Shown: positions 1 through 7,862 of the stretch, in pieces | How positions within the stretch are numbered: position 1 is the first letter of the stretch | Layout of the letters: every line of letters starts with the position of its first letter | Source of the DNA: a bacterium | GTDB lineage: Bacteria; Verrucomicrobiota; Kiritimatiellia; CAIKKV01; CAITUY01 | Length of the DNA: 62,401 nucleotides | Assembly (NCBI GenBank): GCA_037143175.1 | Contig: JBAWZF010000015.1 | Coordinates: forward strand, 1 to 62,401 | Direction of reading: 5' to 3' | Notes under the pieces: generated by a model | What the model saw: the letters and a program-made list of their open reading frames with translations, nothing else | The model's database searches: none | Told to the model about the DNA's origin: nothing | Program-made: the position numbers and the translations under genes

Positions 1-54
1 CGCGTCAGCCTTGGGCGCTGAAAGTCGTGGGTTCAAATCCCGCCGCCCCGACCA
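1..54 (+). tRNA. tRNA-Pro (anticodon UGG), 5' part outside window
   Basis: The anticodon stem TCAGC/GCTGA (5-9 / 17-21) encloses a 7-base loop with anticodon TGG at 12-14. The T-arm has stem GTGGG/CCCGC (27-31 / 39-43) around TTCAAAT. Then come the 3' acceptor strand CGCCCCG (44-50), discriminator A and an encoded CCA (52-54). The acceptor strand predicts a 5' end of CGGGGCG, which is usual for proline tRNA. The D-arm and 5' acceptor strand lie before the window. Confidence 0.9.
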
Positions 55-71
55 TTTTTCAAAACTACGAC

Positions 72-293
72 ATGAATACCCACCTCCGTCTGCGTGATTT
101 TGTGGTTATTTCGCTATTGGCAAACGGCTCAGGAGTGATGTTGGACTTTTGCCTGAAAGAGGCCGTGCGAACGCCCATTGTCTGGATTTATCCAATGGAG
201 GCCTACCGATTATTTTTTATCGTTTGCGTGGGCTTATGTCTTATCGCTCTGCCAAACTTACTGTGGCTACGGCAAAATCGCCAGAGGCAGTGA
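72..293 (+). CDS. possible small membrane protein
   Basis: This is a 73-codon open frame between the tRNA and the glycine-zipper lipoprotein. The predicted peptide has two hydrophobic stretches (about residues 10-28 and 46-65), enough for two membrane helices. No Shine-Dalgarno sequence is visible before the ATG at 72, and I recognise no family. It is the only candidate gene in the 55-390 interval, which otherwise shows only an isolated TATAAA at 340-345. It could equally be a chance open frame. Confidence 0.3.
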   Translation: MNTHLRLRDFVVISLLANGSGVMLDFCLKEAVRTPIVWIYPMEAYRLFFIVCVGLCLIALPNLLWLRQNRQRQ

Positions 294-390
294 ATAAAAA
301 TCCAATCACTTCCGTCTATACGAGTATGAACAGGCATGGTATAAAAATACCGAACTGAATGATCAACAGGTTCGCGAGAGGGAGTTTATT

Positions 391-852
391 ATGAAAAAAG
401 CAATTGTTCTCAAAACCGCAGGCGTCGCAATGGCTGGACTCGTCATGATGGGTTGCTCCACTCCTCAATATCAGGAAAACCAATCAACGTTCAATCAAGC
501 GGCCATTGGGGCGGCCTTAGGCGCCTTAGCGGGCGGTATCATCGGAAACAATAGTCACGGCGCCTTCGGCAATCGTGAAGGTATGGTTGCAGGCGCAGCA
601 CTCGGTGGATTACTTGGCGGAACGATGGGCCACCAAACCGACAAATCGAATGCTCAGATGAACAACATGAATTCGCAAATTGGTGCCGCGAATGAGGCCG
701 CCAACACAACAGTCATCAATGTAAAGAATTCCAATGGGTCATATACCCCAGTCAATCTTCGCCGGGTGGGCAATCAATATGTCGGCCCGCGTGGTGAATA
801 TTATCCGGCACTGCCAACTGAAGAACAGTTGAAGATCGCGTACGGATTCTAA
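391..852 (+). CDS. glycine-zipper lipoprotein
   Basis: Predicted 153-residue envelope lipoprotein. The N-terminus is a basic, hydrophobic signal sequence ending in VMMGCS, so Cys22 is the likely lipidated residue. Residues 37-80 carry two small-residue-rich blocks (AAIGAALGALAGGIIG and a second block with GLLGGTMG), the pattern of glycine-zipper (OmpA/YMGG-like) envelope proteins that insert into or brace membranes. The C-terminal part (about 105-153) is polar and includes a short YVGPRGEYY segment. GGGAG lies 7 bases before the ATG. It is single-gene and convergent with the next gene, leaving 3 bp between them. Its precise role is unknown. Confidence 0.75.
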   Translation: MKKAIVLKTAGVAMAGLVMMGCSTPQYQENQSTFNQAAIGAALGALAGGIIGNNSHGAFGNREGMVAGAALGGLLGGTMGHQTDKSNAQMNNMNSQIGAANEAANTTVINVKNSNGSYTPVNLRRVGNQYVGPRGEYYPALPTEEQLKIAYGF

Positions 853-855
853 TCG

Positions 856-1266
856 CTATTTCGCCAGCAACACGACAATCAACTTTCCCTGACCGGATGA
901 AATCCCGCCGATGATCAGGGGGGTTCCATCACGGAGTTCAACGGTGGTCTGCATGATCTTTCGCCCACCGCGCTCGAGCACCACATTCAGGTTCTCCTGA
1001 CCGCCTGAACAGCGGGCCACGATACCTGAGCTTAAGGATGCCGCACTGTTGGCCGGCAAGGACATGGATCGACTCGCCAGTAATTGAAATGTTTTATAAG
1101 GAAGATTATTCTGGAGCAGGTGCGCGACATCGCCCAACCCTGTCCCCATGCCCTGCCCTGCATTATTGGCCTCAACCAGCCTGACACTCAACATGGAGCC
1201 GGCAAATGCCCAGTTTGCGGTTGATATGAGAGCCAGTAACAGGATTGTTTTCAGGTTATTGGACAT
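856..1266 (-). CDS. exported protein of the ECF sigma operon, unknown function
   Basis: A 136-residue protein with a typical signal peptide (hydrophobic residues 5-20, cleavage likely after AFA). The mature part ends with VELRDGTPLIIGGIS followed by a short beta-rich tail. That GTPLIIGG phrase resembles the terminal strand of secretin-like proteins, but the protein is far too short to be a secretin. It follows the anti-sigma gene by 3 bp, so it is the third gene of the sigma operon and may be part of the envelope signal or its output. No known family is recognised with confidence. Confidence 0.65.
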   Translation of the reverse strand: MSNNLKTILLLALISTANWAFAGSMLSVRLVEANNAGQGMGTGLGDVAHLLQNNLPYKTFQLLASRSMSLPANSAASLSSGIVARCSGGQENLNVVLERGGRKIMQTTVELRDGTPLIIGGISSGQGKLIVVLLAK

Positions 1267-1269
1267 AGG

Positions 1270-1650
1270 TCACCCCTTACTCCCATCGTCGGACTCCAAA
1301 TCTGTCACCCAAACGACGGTTCCTGGATTGTCTTCATCGGTCATGATGATCACACCACTGTGGGGAGCGAGAACTTGTAACGATTTAACCTGCGTCACCA
1401 GTGTTGAGGAGGCTGGCCATAGGACAAGCCCTGCAATGAGAACTGCCGCCGCAGTAGCGATTCCAATACGCCAACTCAAGACGGGGAACCAGGCGAACGC
1501 GGCTGCCGGACTGGCAGAATCCTGACGCATCAAGGAGGCTCGCGCCTTAAAATCCAGCTGGAACGACTCGGCATCGTTCTGCGGGGGCGGAGCTTTCTGG
1601 CTTCTTAAGCCCTCCTCGATCTCACTCCATGAGTTTTTTTTCATATCCAC
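1270..1650 (-). CDS. putative membrane anti-sigma factor
   Basis: A 126-residue protein encoded directly after an ECF sigma gene with a 10-bp overlap, the usual place for its cognate anti-sigma factor. The N-terminal 55 residues are cytoplasmic and charged. One transmembrane segment spans about residues 61-80 (GIATAAAVLIAGLVLW), and the remainder would lie outside the membrane. The HxxxCxxC motif of zinc-binding anti-sigma domains is absent, so the assignment rests on topology and gene order rather than on a family motif. Confidence 0.6.
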   Translation of the reverse strand: MDMKKNSWSEIEEGLRSQKAPPPQNDAESFQLDFKARASLMRQDSASPAAAFAWFPVLSWRIGIATAAAVLIAGLVLWPASSTLVTQVKSLQVLAPHSGVIIMTDEDNPGTVVWVTDLESDDGSKG

Positions 1651-2234
1651 CCTCTCGCCGTTTTCACGCCAAGCACCGCCAGAGCTTTCACGAATTTGCG
1701 CCGCCCATTGAACAAACGGGACATAACAGTCCCGATTGACACCCCTGTAACTGCCGCAATCTCGGAATAACTTAATTCATCCGAGAATCTCAATAACAAC
1801 ACCGTACGATGTTCAGGTGAGACGGTCTCCAACGCGGCGTCAATCGCCGCCTGTAATTCAGCTCCCGCAATCATCTCGGAGGGTTCGCGTTGTTGGGAAT
1901 CCACAAACAGGTTCCCCTCCCCGCTCCCCTCCTCATCGTCCCCTGCATCCAGGGGTTGCACCACGTGTCGCCTTTTCCTCAGCCAATCCACCGAACAATT
2001 ATGCGCAATCCGACATAACCATGTCCGAACCGAAGAACGCCCCGAGAAGCCGGGAACATATTTCCAAGCCCTCAGGTAGGTTTCCATCACAACATCTTCA
2101 GCCTCGTCCGGCCCTACCAACCGCCATGCCACCGAATGGATGGTTGCACGTGACTCCTCGAACAATGCCAGAAAGGCGTCCATATCGCCCTTCCTGGCAC
2201 GTTCAAGAAGCTCGGCTGATACAATGGCCTCCAT
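1641..2234 (-). CDS. ECF-type RNA polymerase sigma factor
   Basis: A 197-residue sigma-70 family protein with only regions 2 and 4, as in extracytoplasmic-function sigma factors. Region 2 (about residues 20-90) contains AEDVVMETYLRAWKYVPGF and the WLCRIAHNCSVDWLRKRR helix. Region 4 (about 130-185) ends in the helix-turn-helix YSEIAAVTGVSIGTVMSRL. An acidic linker of about 30 residues joins them. It should direct transcription in response to an envelope signal released by the adjacent anti-sigma factor. It lies 39 bp downstream of the rubrerythrin gene on the same strand, so readthrough is possible. No clear ribosome site precedes the ATG. Confidence 0.9.
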   Translation of the reverse strand: MEAIVSAELLERARKGDMDAFLALFEESRATIHSVAWRLVGPDEAEDVVMETYLRAWKYVPGFSGRSSVRTWLCRIAHNCSVDWLRKRRHVVQPLDAGDDEEGSGEGNLFVDSQQREPSEMIAGAELQAAIDAALETVSPEHRTVLLLRFSDELSYSEIAAVTGVSIGTVMSRLFNGRRKFVKALAVLGVKTARGWI

Positions 2235-2273
2235 GAGTTTAGACGGCTGAGTCGCTGGATTTATTCAGGTCAA

Positions 2274-2810
2274 TTAATAATTCGTCGGGGTAATTTCAAA
2301 AAAGGCCTGGGGATGAGCACAAACCGGGCATTTTACCAAGGCATTGGTCCCCTCGTAAACAAATCCACATTCGCGGCAACGCCACTTGACTTTGACGTCC
2401 TTCTTAAACACTTTGCCCTCTTCCATGTTCTTCAACAGGGCCTTATAACGCTCCTCGTGTTCTTTCTCGATCTTGGCAATTCCCTCAAAAAGCCGCGCGA
2501 TTTCGTCAAACCCTTCCTCACGGGCTTCCCTGGCCATCCGGGGATACATTTCCGTCCATTCCTCATGCTCGCCACCCGCCGCCGCTTTGAGATTAGCAAG
2601 CGTGTCCCCGATGCCACTCAACGCCTTAAAATGCAGCTTGGCATGGGTCTTTTCCTGCTCAGCAGTTTCCAGAAAGAGTGCCGCGATCTGCTCGTAACCT
2701 TCCTTTTTCGCTGTCGAGGCAAAATAGGAGTACTTATTACGGGCTTGAGATTCGCCAGCAAACGCATCCTGTAAATTTTTCTCCGTCTTTGATCCTTTGA
2801 GTTCCGCCAT
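2274..2810 (-). CDS. rubrerythrin
   Basis: A 178-residue non-haem iron protein that reduces hydrogen peroxide in anaerobes and microaerophiles. The N-terminal four-helix ferritin-like domain carries the expected carboxylate ligands in GESQARNKY, EQEKTHAKLHF and EKEHEERY. The C-terminal rubredoxin domain has paired cysteines CRECG and CPVC. AAAGGAG lies just before the ATG. Length and both domains are complete. It follows ruvA by 23 bp, so the two may share a transcript. Its presence suggests an anaerobic or oxygen-sensitive lifestyle. Confidence 0.95.
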   Translation of the reverse strand: MAELKGSKTEKNLQDAFAGESQARNKYSYFASTAKKEGYEQIAALFLETAEQEKTHAKLHFKALSGIGDTLANLKAAAGGEHEEWTEMYPRMAREAREEGFDEIARLFEGIAKIEKEHEERYKALLKNMEEGKVFKKDVKVKWRCRECGFVYEGTNALVKCPVCAHPQAFFEITPTNY

Positions 2811-2833
2811 ACTATTTCTCCTTTTGTTATGAT

Positions 2834-3427
2834 TTATCCAGCAAGAGATTTACGCACAATGTCCTCAACCGTCGCCTCCGTCATGTGAGGCTGATTGATG
2901 ACACGCAAGACGAGATCCTGGGCCTCGGCACGTTTGTAGCCGAGGGAAATCAATGCCAGAATCGCATCACGCAGTTTGATATCTGATTCGGGATGACCCG
3001 GGACTGATGCCGCCAGAATTTCTCCGGCGCCAAATTTGTCGCGCAACTCGATCACCATGCGTTCGGCCGTCTTTTTCCCGATTCCGGAAATGGAACTAAG
3101 TCGCTTTACATCTCCATCTTTGATGGCCACCTTAATTTCCCGCACGGTCATGCCACTGAGAGCCGAAAGCGCAATCTTGGGTCCAATCCCGGACACCCCC
3201 AGTAACAGGGTGAACACCCGCCGTTCATCGGCTGTCATAAACCCGAATAGCCGATGTTCATCTTCACGGATGTGGTCATGGGTCAGCAAGCGCACGGACT
3301 CGCCCGGCGCAGGCAGACGATCATAACTGTTCAGGGAAATCACCACCTCATACCCCACCCCGCCAACATTGAGCACGACGTGGGTGGGCTCTTTTTCCTC
3401 AATAATCCCCTCAAGAAAAGTTATCAT
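2834..3427 (-). CDS. ruvA: Holliday junction branch migration protein RuvA
   Basis: A 197-residue DNA-binding subunit of the RuvAB branch-migration machine. It starts with the OB-fold (MITFLEGIIEEKEPTHVVL) and contains helix-hairpin-helix motifs around LLGVSGIGPKIALSAL and LSSISGIGKKTAERM. The C-terminal three-helix domain that contacts RuvB is at about 150-197. It is 26 bp downstream of ruvC. RuvB is not in this window. Confidence 0.97.
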   Translation of the reverse strand: MITFLEGIIEEKEPTHVVLNVGGVGYEVVISLNSYDRLPAPGESVRLLTHDHIREDEHRLFGFMTADERRVFTLLLGVSGIGPKIALSALSGMTVREIKVAIKDGDVKRLSSISGIGKKTAERMVIELRDKFGAGEILAASVPGHPESDIKLRDAILALISLGYKRAEAQDLVLRVINQPHMTEATVEDIVRKSLAG

Positions 3428-3453
3428 AAGTCCCTCGCGCTTATCACCAGGTC

Positions 3454-3951
3454 CTAGATGGGTTGCGGGGCCAACTCAGCAATCGGATTGCGACTGTTGA
3501 AATGACACAGGGCGATCGCCAGCGCATCACCCGCATCCTCCTGCGGTTCCTCTTTCAATCCCAGAACCACCATGGCCATTTTTCGCACCTGCAGTTTATC
3601 GGCGGATCCGATTCCGGTGACCGATTGCTTCACCCGTCGCGGCGCATATTCATACACTGGAATCCCGGAAGTCGCACAGACCGCGATCACCACACCCCGG
3701 GCTTCCCCCAACACCATGGCCGTCCGGGCATTCTTGGCGAAGAAGATATCCTCGATGGCGGCCAACTCCGGCTTTGTCCGCGCAATGATCTCACGGATTC
3801 CGCCATCAATCCGCCGGAGACACTCAGATAAAGAAAGACGGTCGGAGTTGTGAATCCGACCGTACTCAACGGCAATCATTTTGCTGGCAAGGAACTCCAC
3901 CACGCCAACGCCTGTTGAGCGTAACGAGGTATCTATCCCGAGAACACGCAT
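3454..3951 (-). CDS. ruvC: Holliday junction resolvase RuvC
   Basis: A 165-residue RNase H-fold endonuclease that cuts Holliday junctions symmetrically. The four acidic catalytic residues are in place: Asp7 in GIDTS, Glu67 in AAIEDIFF, and Asp139 and Asp142 in EDAGDALAIAL. The ATG overlaps the stop codon of yebC by one base, giving the common yebC-ruvC-ruvA order and tight translational coupling. The length is normal for the family. Confidence 0.97.
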   Translation of the reverse strand: MRVLGIDTSLRSTGVGVVEFLASKMIAVEYGRIHNSDRLSLSECLRRIDGGIREIIARTKPELAAIEDIFFAKNARTAMVLGEARGVVIAVCATSGIPVYEYAPRRVKQSVTGIGSADKLQVRKMAMVVLGLKEEPQEDAGDALAIALCHFNSRNPIAELAPQPI

Positions 3952-4706
3952 TATTCCGCCGAAATTAACGCCAGCACGCTGTCATCCAGATCCATGTTGG
4001 TATACACGTCCTGAACATCGTCATTATCTTCCAGCGTCTCCACAAACTTCATCACAGCCTTGGCAACTGTTTTGTCGCTGACGGATGTATAAGTTTCGGG
4101 AACCAACCGGATCGCGGAATCATCGGTCTTGATGCCAGCTTTTTCAAGCGCATCCAGAACGCCTTGAAACGCATTGGGATCGGTAAGGACCTCGTACTGC
4201 TCGCCATCGAGGCTCATATCATCAGCGCCTGCAGTGAGAACCAAGTCCATCAATTTGTCTTCTTCAACCGACTTCGCGTCCACAAAGATCTGTCCACGCC
4301 GTTTAAAGCCACGGGACACCGACCCCGGAGCCGCAAGGCTGGAGCCGTTCTTGGAGAAAATGTGACGCAGCTCGGCCGCCGCACGATTTTTATTATCAGT
4401 CAGAACTTTAACCACCACTCCAACGCCACCGGCGGCGAAGCCTTCATAGGTGATATCCTCCATGACTTCCGACGCCAATTCACCAGTCCCTTTCTTGATG
4501 GCACGGTCAATGTTTTCATTGGGCATACTGGACGCCTTACACCGGATGATCAGATTGCGCAGGGCTGTATTGGTGTCGGGACTGCCGCCACCGGCTTTGG
4601 CCACAACCATCAATTCCTTCGCCATCTTGCTGAAAATTTTACCACGCTTGGCATCCGCCGCGCCCTTCTTATGCTGAATTGTCTTCCACTTACTATGACC
4701 GCTCAT
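3951..4706 (-). CDS. yebC: YebC/PmpR family transcription or translation regulator
   Basis: A 251-residue member of the YebC (TACO1) family, opening with the signature MSGHSKWKTIQHKKGAADAK. Family members have been described as DNA-binding regulators and, more recently, as translation factors that relieve ribosome stalling at proline stretches. The three-domain length is complete, with the usual acidic C-terminus (ETLEDNDDVQDVYTNMD). GAGAGG precedes the ATG. Placement directly before ruvC is the classic arrangement. Confidence 0.93.
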   Translation of the reverse strand: MSGHSKWKTIQHKKGAADAKRGKIFSKMAKELMVVAKAGGGSPDTNTALRNLIIRCKASSMPNENIDRAIKKGTGELASEVMEDITYEGFAAGGVGVVVKVLTDNKNRAAAELRHIFSKNGSSLAAPGSVSRGFKRRGQIFVDAKSVEEDKLMDLVLTAGADDMSLDGEQYEVLTDPNAFQGVLDALEKAGIKTDDSAIRLVPETYTSVSDKTVAKAVMKFVETLEDNDDVQDVYTNMDLDDSVLALISAE

Positions 4707-4743
4707 CTTATTCCTCTCTTTCCTGATACTTACTTGATCCCGA

Positions 4744-5652
4744 TTAACCCGGGCTCATTTTGAATCCAACTAAATTGTCCTGCACCGGAGTTTCATACTC
4801 CTGAATCCAACCTTCGGAAAACCCCAATCGCTCCATCGCGTCAACCACAATACCATACTCATCCTTTGTCGGGCGTCGATTCCATGGCGCTTGAGACAGA
4901 GCCTTGTAAGCCGGCGTATATTGAGCCATGACACTTACCGGGATCTCTGTCCCCACCGCTCCCGCCAGCCATTCCAAATTCGACACCGCCTCATCCGCAC
5001 GTCCCGGCAACACTAGCAACCGGCAAATCGTTCCTGTTTCTGCCACGCCCTCCTCATCGAGTTTCAACGGGCCCGTCTGGCGCCACATTTCCAACAAAGC
5101 CGCACGCGACGCCCAGACATAGCCGGTACAATCAGAGCCCTCTTTCGCCGTGGCATCCCGGGCGTATCTCAAGTCTGACAGATACACATTTATCCAGCCA
5201 GCCATCGCCTGCAGCTGCTCAACCCTCTCAAAGCCGCTCGTGTTATACACGATTGGCCGCGAGAGTCCATCCGCAACCACTCGGCTCCAAGCCTCATGGA
5301 TCCAAGGCAGCCAGGGTGTCGGACTTACCAAGTTCCAATTATGACACCCATCCCGATACAACGACCTCAGCATTTCCGCCAATTCATCGACCGAAACCGG
5401 CCGCCCCTGCCCCTCCTGGCTCCAGGGATAATTCTGGCAGTACACACAACTCAACGTACACCGGCTAAAAAACACCGTCCCTGAACCTTTGGTTCCGGAT
5501 ACCGGCGGCTCCTCACCCTGATGCAACCCGTAGCGATAAACCTCAACTGTCCCGCCCGCCTGACAATACCCTCGCTGACCTTCCGCCCGGTTGACACCAC
5601 AGCGGCGGGGACACAACTCACAGCGTGTCATGGATGCAGCAAAGGGATTCAC
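4744..5652 (-). CDS. PflX-like radical SAM protein
   Basis: A 302-residue radical S-adenosylmethionine enzyme. The 4Fe-4S motif is CTLSCVYC (Cys65, Cys69, Cys72). Upstream there is a second cysteine set CELCPRRC plus Cys30, as in the PflX/COG1313 group related to pyruvate formate-lyase activases. The substrate of this group is not established. The GTG at 5652 lies 11 bp after the stop of the EF-G-like gene, and the GGAGCAGGAG at that gene's end may serve as its ribosome site. An internal ATG at 5631 is an alternative, but it would put the first Cys set very close to the N-terminus. Confidence 0.85.
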   Translation of the reverse strand: MNPFAASMTRCELCPRRCGVNRAEGQRGYCQAGGTVEVYRYGLHQGEEPPVSGTKGSGTVFFSRCTLSCVYCQNYPWSQEGQGRPVSVDELAEMLRSLYRDGCHNWNLVSPTPWLPWIHEAWSRVVADGLSRPIVYNTSGFERVEQLQAMAGWINVYLSDLRYARDATAKEGSDCTGYVWASRAALLEMWRQTGPLKLDEEGVAETGTICRLLVLPGRADEAVSNLEWLAGAVGTEIPVSVMAQYTPAYKALSQAPWNRRPTKDEYGIVVDAMERLGFSEGWIQEYETPVQDNLVGFKMSPG

Positions 5653-5663
5653 GGGCCCGGATT

Positions 5664-7700
5664 TTACTCCTGCTCCTCTTCCTTATCTTTGGCTGCAGCC
5701 GCAATCACCTTCTGGGCCACAGACGCAGGCATCAAGTCATAACGAGCGAATGACATCTCAAACGAACCCCGGCCCCCCGTCATACTGCGCAGTTCGGCAC
5801 AATAACTGAACAATTCCGATTGCGGGATATCCGCCGTGATGACCTGCATGCCATCTGCCGACTCCATCCCGACAATTCGACCGCGCCGATGGCTCATATC
5901 CCCATTAATATCGCCCATAAAATGATCGGGAATCGTAATCTTAACTGACATAATCGGCTCCAGCAAAACCGGTTTGGCTTTACTCATCGCCTCGCGGAAC
6001 GCACGCCCCCCCGCAATCTTGAAGGCCACTTCAGAAGAGTCGACATCGTGATAAGAACCATCATAAACGGTGGAACGAACCCCGACAACCGGGCACCCTG
6101 CCAGCGAACCCTTCGCCATGCCATCCACGACACCCTTGTGGACGGCAGGCACGAAATTATGGGGAATGGAGCCCCCAACAAGCGCATCCACAAAAAACTT
6201 TTCATCGCCCTCGGGAAGCGGCTCAACCTTCAGGTAAACTTCTCCATACTGTCCCCGTCCGCCGGATTGCTTCTTATGCTTGTAATGACCTTCCCCGCGC
6301 CCGGTCACTGTCTCTTTATAGGCAACCTTCGGCGTGCTCAGAATCACGTCAACATTGTTCCGCTTTTTCATGCGCTCCACGGCAACCGCCAGATGCGTGT
6401 CGCCCATTCCCGCAAGTATCGTCTCATGGGTATCGGCATGCCGTTCCACATGAATGGTGGGATCATCCGCTGCAAGCTTGTGCAAGGCCGTACCGATCTT
6501 ATCCTCATCCCCTTGCGTTTTGGCCGCCACGGCGTACCACATCACCGGGTTCGGAAAGCTGAACGGGGTGAAGCTCGCCTTGGCGGGAGCCTGACACAGT
6601 GCATCCCCTAAGGTCGTGACTTTCAATTTCGAGATGGCCACGATATCACCCGCCTCCGCCTCAGTAATCGGCGTCTGCTTTTTGCCGTTCAACGATACAA
6701 ACTGAACAATTCGTTCCTTTTGCCCCTTACTCATATTCATGACTTCTAGGTCGGTTTTTAACGTGCCTCCACAGACATAAACGAAACTCATATGCCCGAT
6801 AAAGGGGTCATTGACGGTGCGCCAGACATACCCAACGAACGGCGCCGCAGGGGCCGTATCAATGGGTTTCCCATCGGCATCCTTCATGGGCCGATCAGCA
6901 GGAGACGGAAAGAACCGGGCAATTCCATCCAGCAGTTCACCCACTCCGATGTTCTTGAGCGCCATACAGGCGAACACCGGCACAAGTTTGCGATCAAACA
7001 CCGCATGACGAAGACCATCAGCAATTTCACGGGCCGACAGAGGCTGACCGGCAAGATACTTCTCAATCAGGGAGTCGTCCGTCTCGGCAGCCATTTCGAC
7101 CAACGCGCCCTTGGCTTCTTTCAAGGCGTCACTGACAGAAGCGGGAACATTTGTGGCCGCCAATACATCCACCACCCCGCTGGCATCAGGCAACGGCATC
7201 AGAACAGGAATACAGCGATCGCCCCAGGTGGCCTTGATATCGGCCATGACTTTATCAAAAGGAGAATTCTCACGATCCAACCCCGTCACCACAATCGCAC
7301 GTGGAATATCGAGAGCAGAAGCCTGCTTCCAGGCTTTCATGGTGCCAATCTGAATACCGGCATGGGCATCAACGGTGATCAAGGCGGCCCCGGCAATACG
7401 GCTCGCCTGAATGACCTGCCCGAAAAAGTCGTCATAGCCGGGCGTATCGCAGAAAACGATATCCATGTTGTGACCATCAGAGCTTTTATAGGTCCCGCAA
7501 AAAGACTTCGCGTAGATCGTGGTCTTCCGTGCTTTTTCTTCATCGGTATAATCACCGAGGCTGGAACCCTGATCCACAGAACCCAATCGGTCATTGGCAC
7601 CCATCTTGAACAATAACGCATCAGCCAAGGTGGTTTTTCCGCTCGCCGTATGACCCATCAAGACAAAATTCCGAACGTCGCTAACTGCAATGTCCTTCAT
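5664..7700 (-). CDS. elongation factor G-like translational GTPase
   Basis: A 678-residue EF-G paralogue with the domain order of EF-G: G domain, domain II (about 290-380), and domains III-V with the C-terminal RRGRIVGME motif. In the G domain the P-loop GHTASGKT is normal, but G3 reads DTPGY (the His of DTPGH is Tyr), the G2 region reads RKTTI rather than RGITI, and G4 reads TGLD instead of NKxD. These departures fit the EF-G-2/EF-G-like group, whose function is uncertain, rather than canonical FusA. The ATG at 7700 is preferred because AAAGGA lies upstream. An in-frame ATG at 7748 has no ribosome site. It likely shares an operon with the radical SAM gene. Confidence 0.88.
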   Translation of the reverse strand: MKDIAVSDVRNFVLMGHTASGKTTLADALLFKMGANDRLGSVDQGSSLGDYTDEEKARKTTIYAKSFCGTYKSSDGHNMDIVFCDTPGYDDFFGQVIQASRIAGAALITVDAHAGIQIGTMKAWKQASALDIPRAIVVTGLDRENSPFDKVMADIKATWGDRCIPVLMPLPDASGVVDVLAATNVPASVSDALKEAKGALVEMAAETDDSLIEKYLAGQPLSAREIADGLRHAVFDRKLVPVFACMALKNIGVGELLDGIARFFPSPADRPMKDADGKPIDTAPAAPFVGYVWRTVNDPFIGHMSFVYVCGGTLKTDLEVMNMSKGQKERIVQFVSLNGKKQTPITEAEAGDIVAISKLKVTTLGDALCQAPAKASFTPFSFPNPVMWYAVAAKTQGDEDKIGTALHKLAADDPTIHVERHADTHETILAGMGDTHLAVAVERMKKRNNVDVILSTPKVAYKETVTGRGEGHYKHKKQSGGRGQYGEVYLKVEPLPEGDEKFFVDALVGGSIPHNFVPAVHKGVVDGMAKGSLAGCPVVGVRSTVYDGSYHDVDSSEVAFKIAGGRAFREAMSKAKPVLLEPIMSVKITIPDHFMGDINGDMSHRRGRIVGMESADGMQVITADIPQSELFSYCAELRSMTGGRGSFEMSFARYDLMPASVAQKVIAAAAKDKEEEQE

Positions 7701-7862
7701 GCTTGTATTATCCTTTCGGCTGTTTCCTAAACTCTTCCATGATTCCACACAACGAATCTGAATTTTTTATCACAATCGCTCTTATTTGCACAACTTCAAG
7801 ATTTTACGGCCCAACGATGCACCCCTTGCCATTCACACCGTCCGGTGCTAAAAACTCCGCTC

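Noticed and set aside
6792-7616. 274-codon plus-strand open frame opposite the EF-G-like gene
   Set aside because: It is the antisense shadow of a well-supported GTPase gene, and its predicted peptide has no family pattern.
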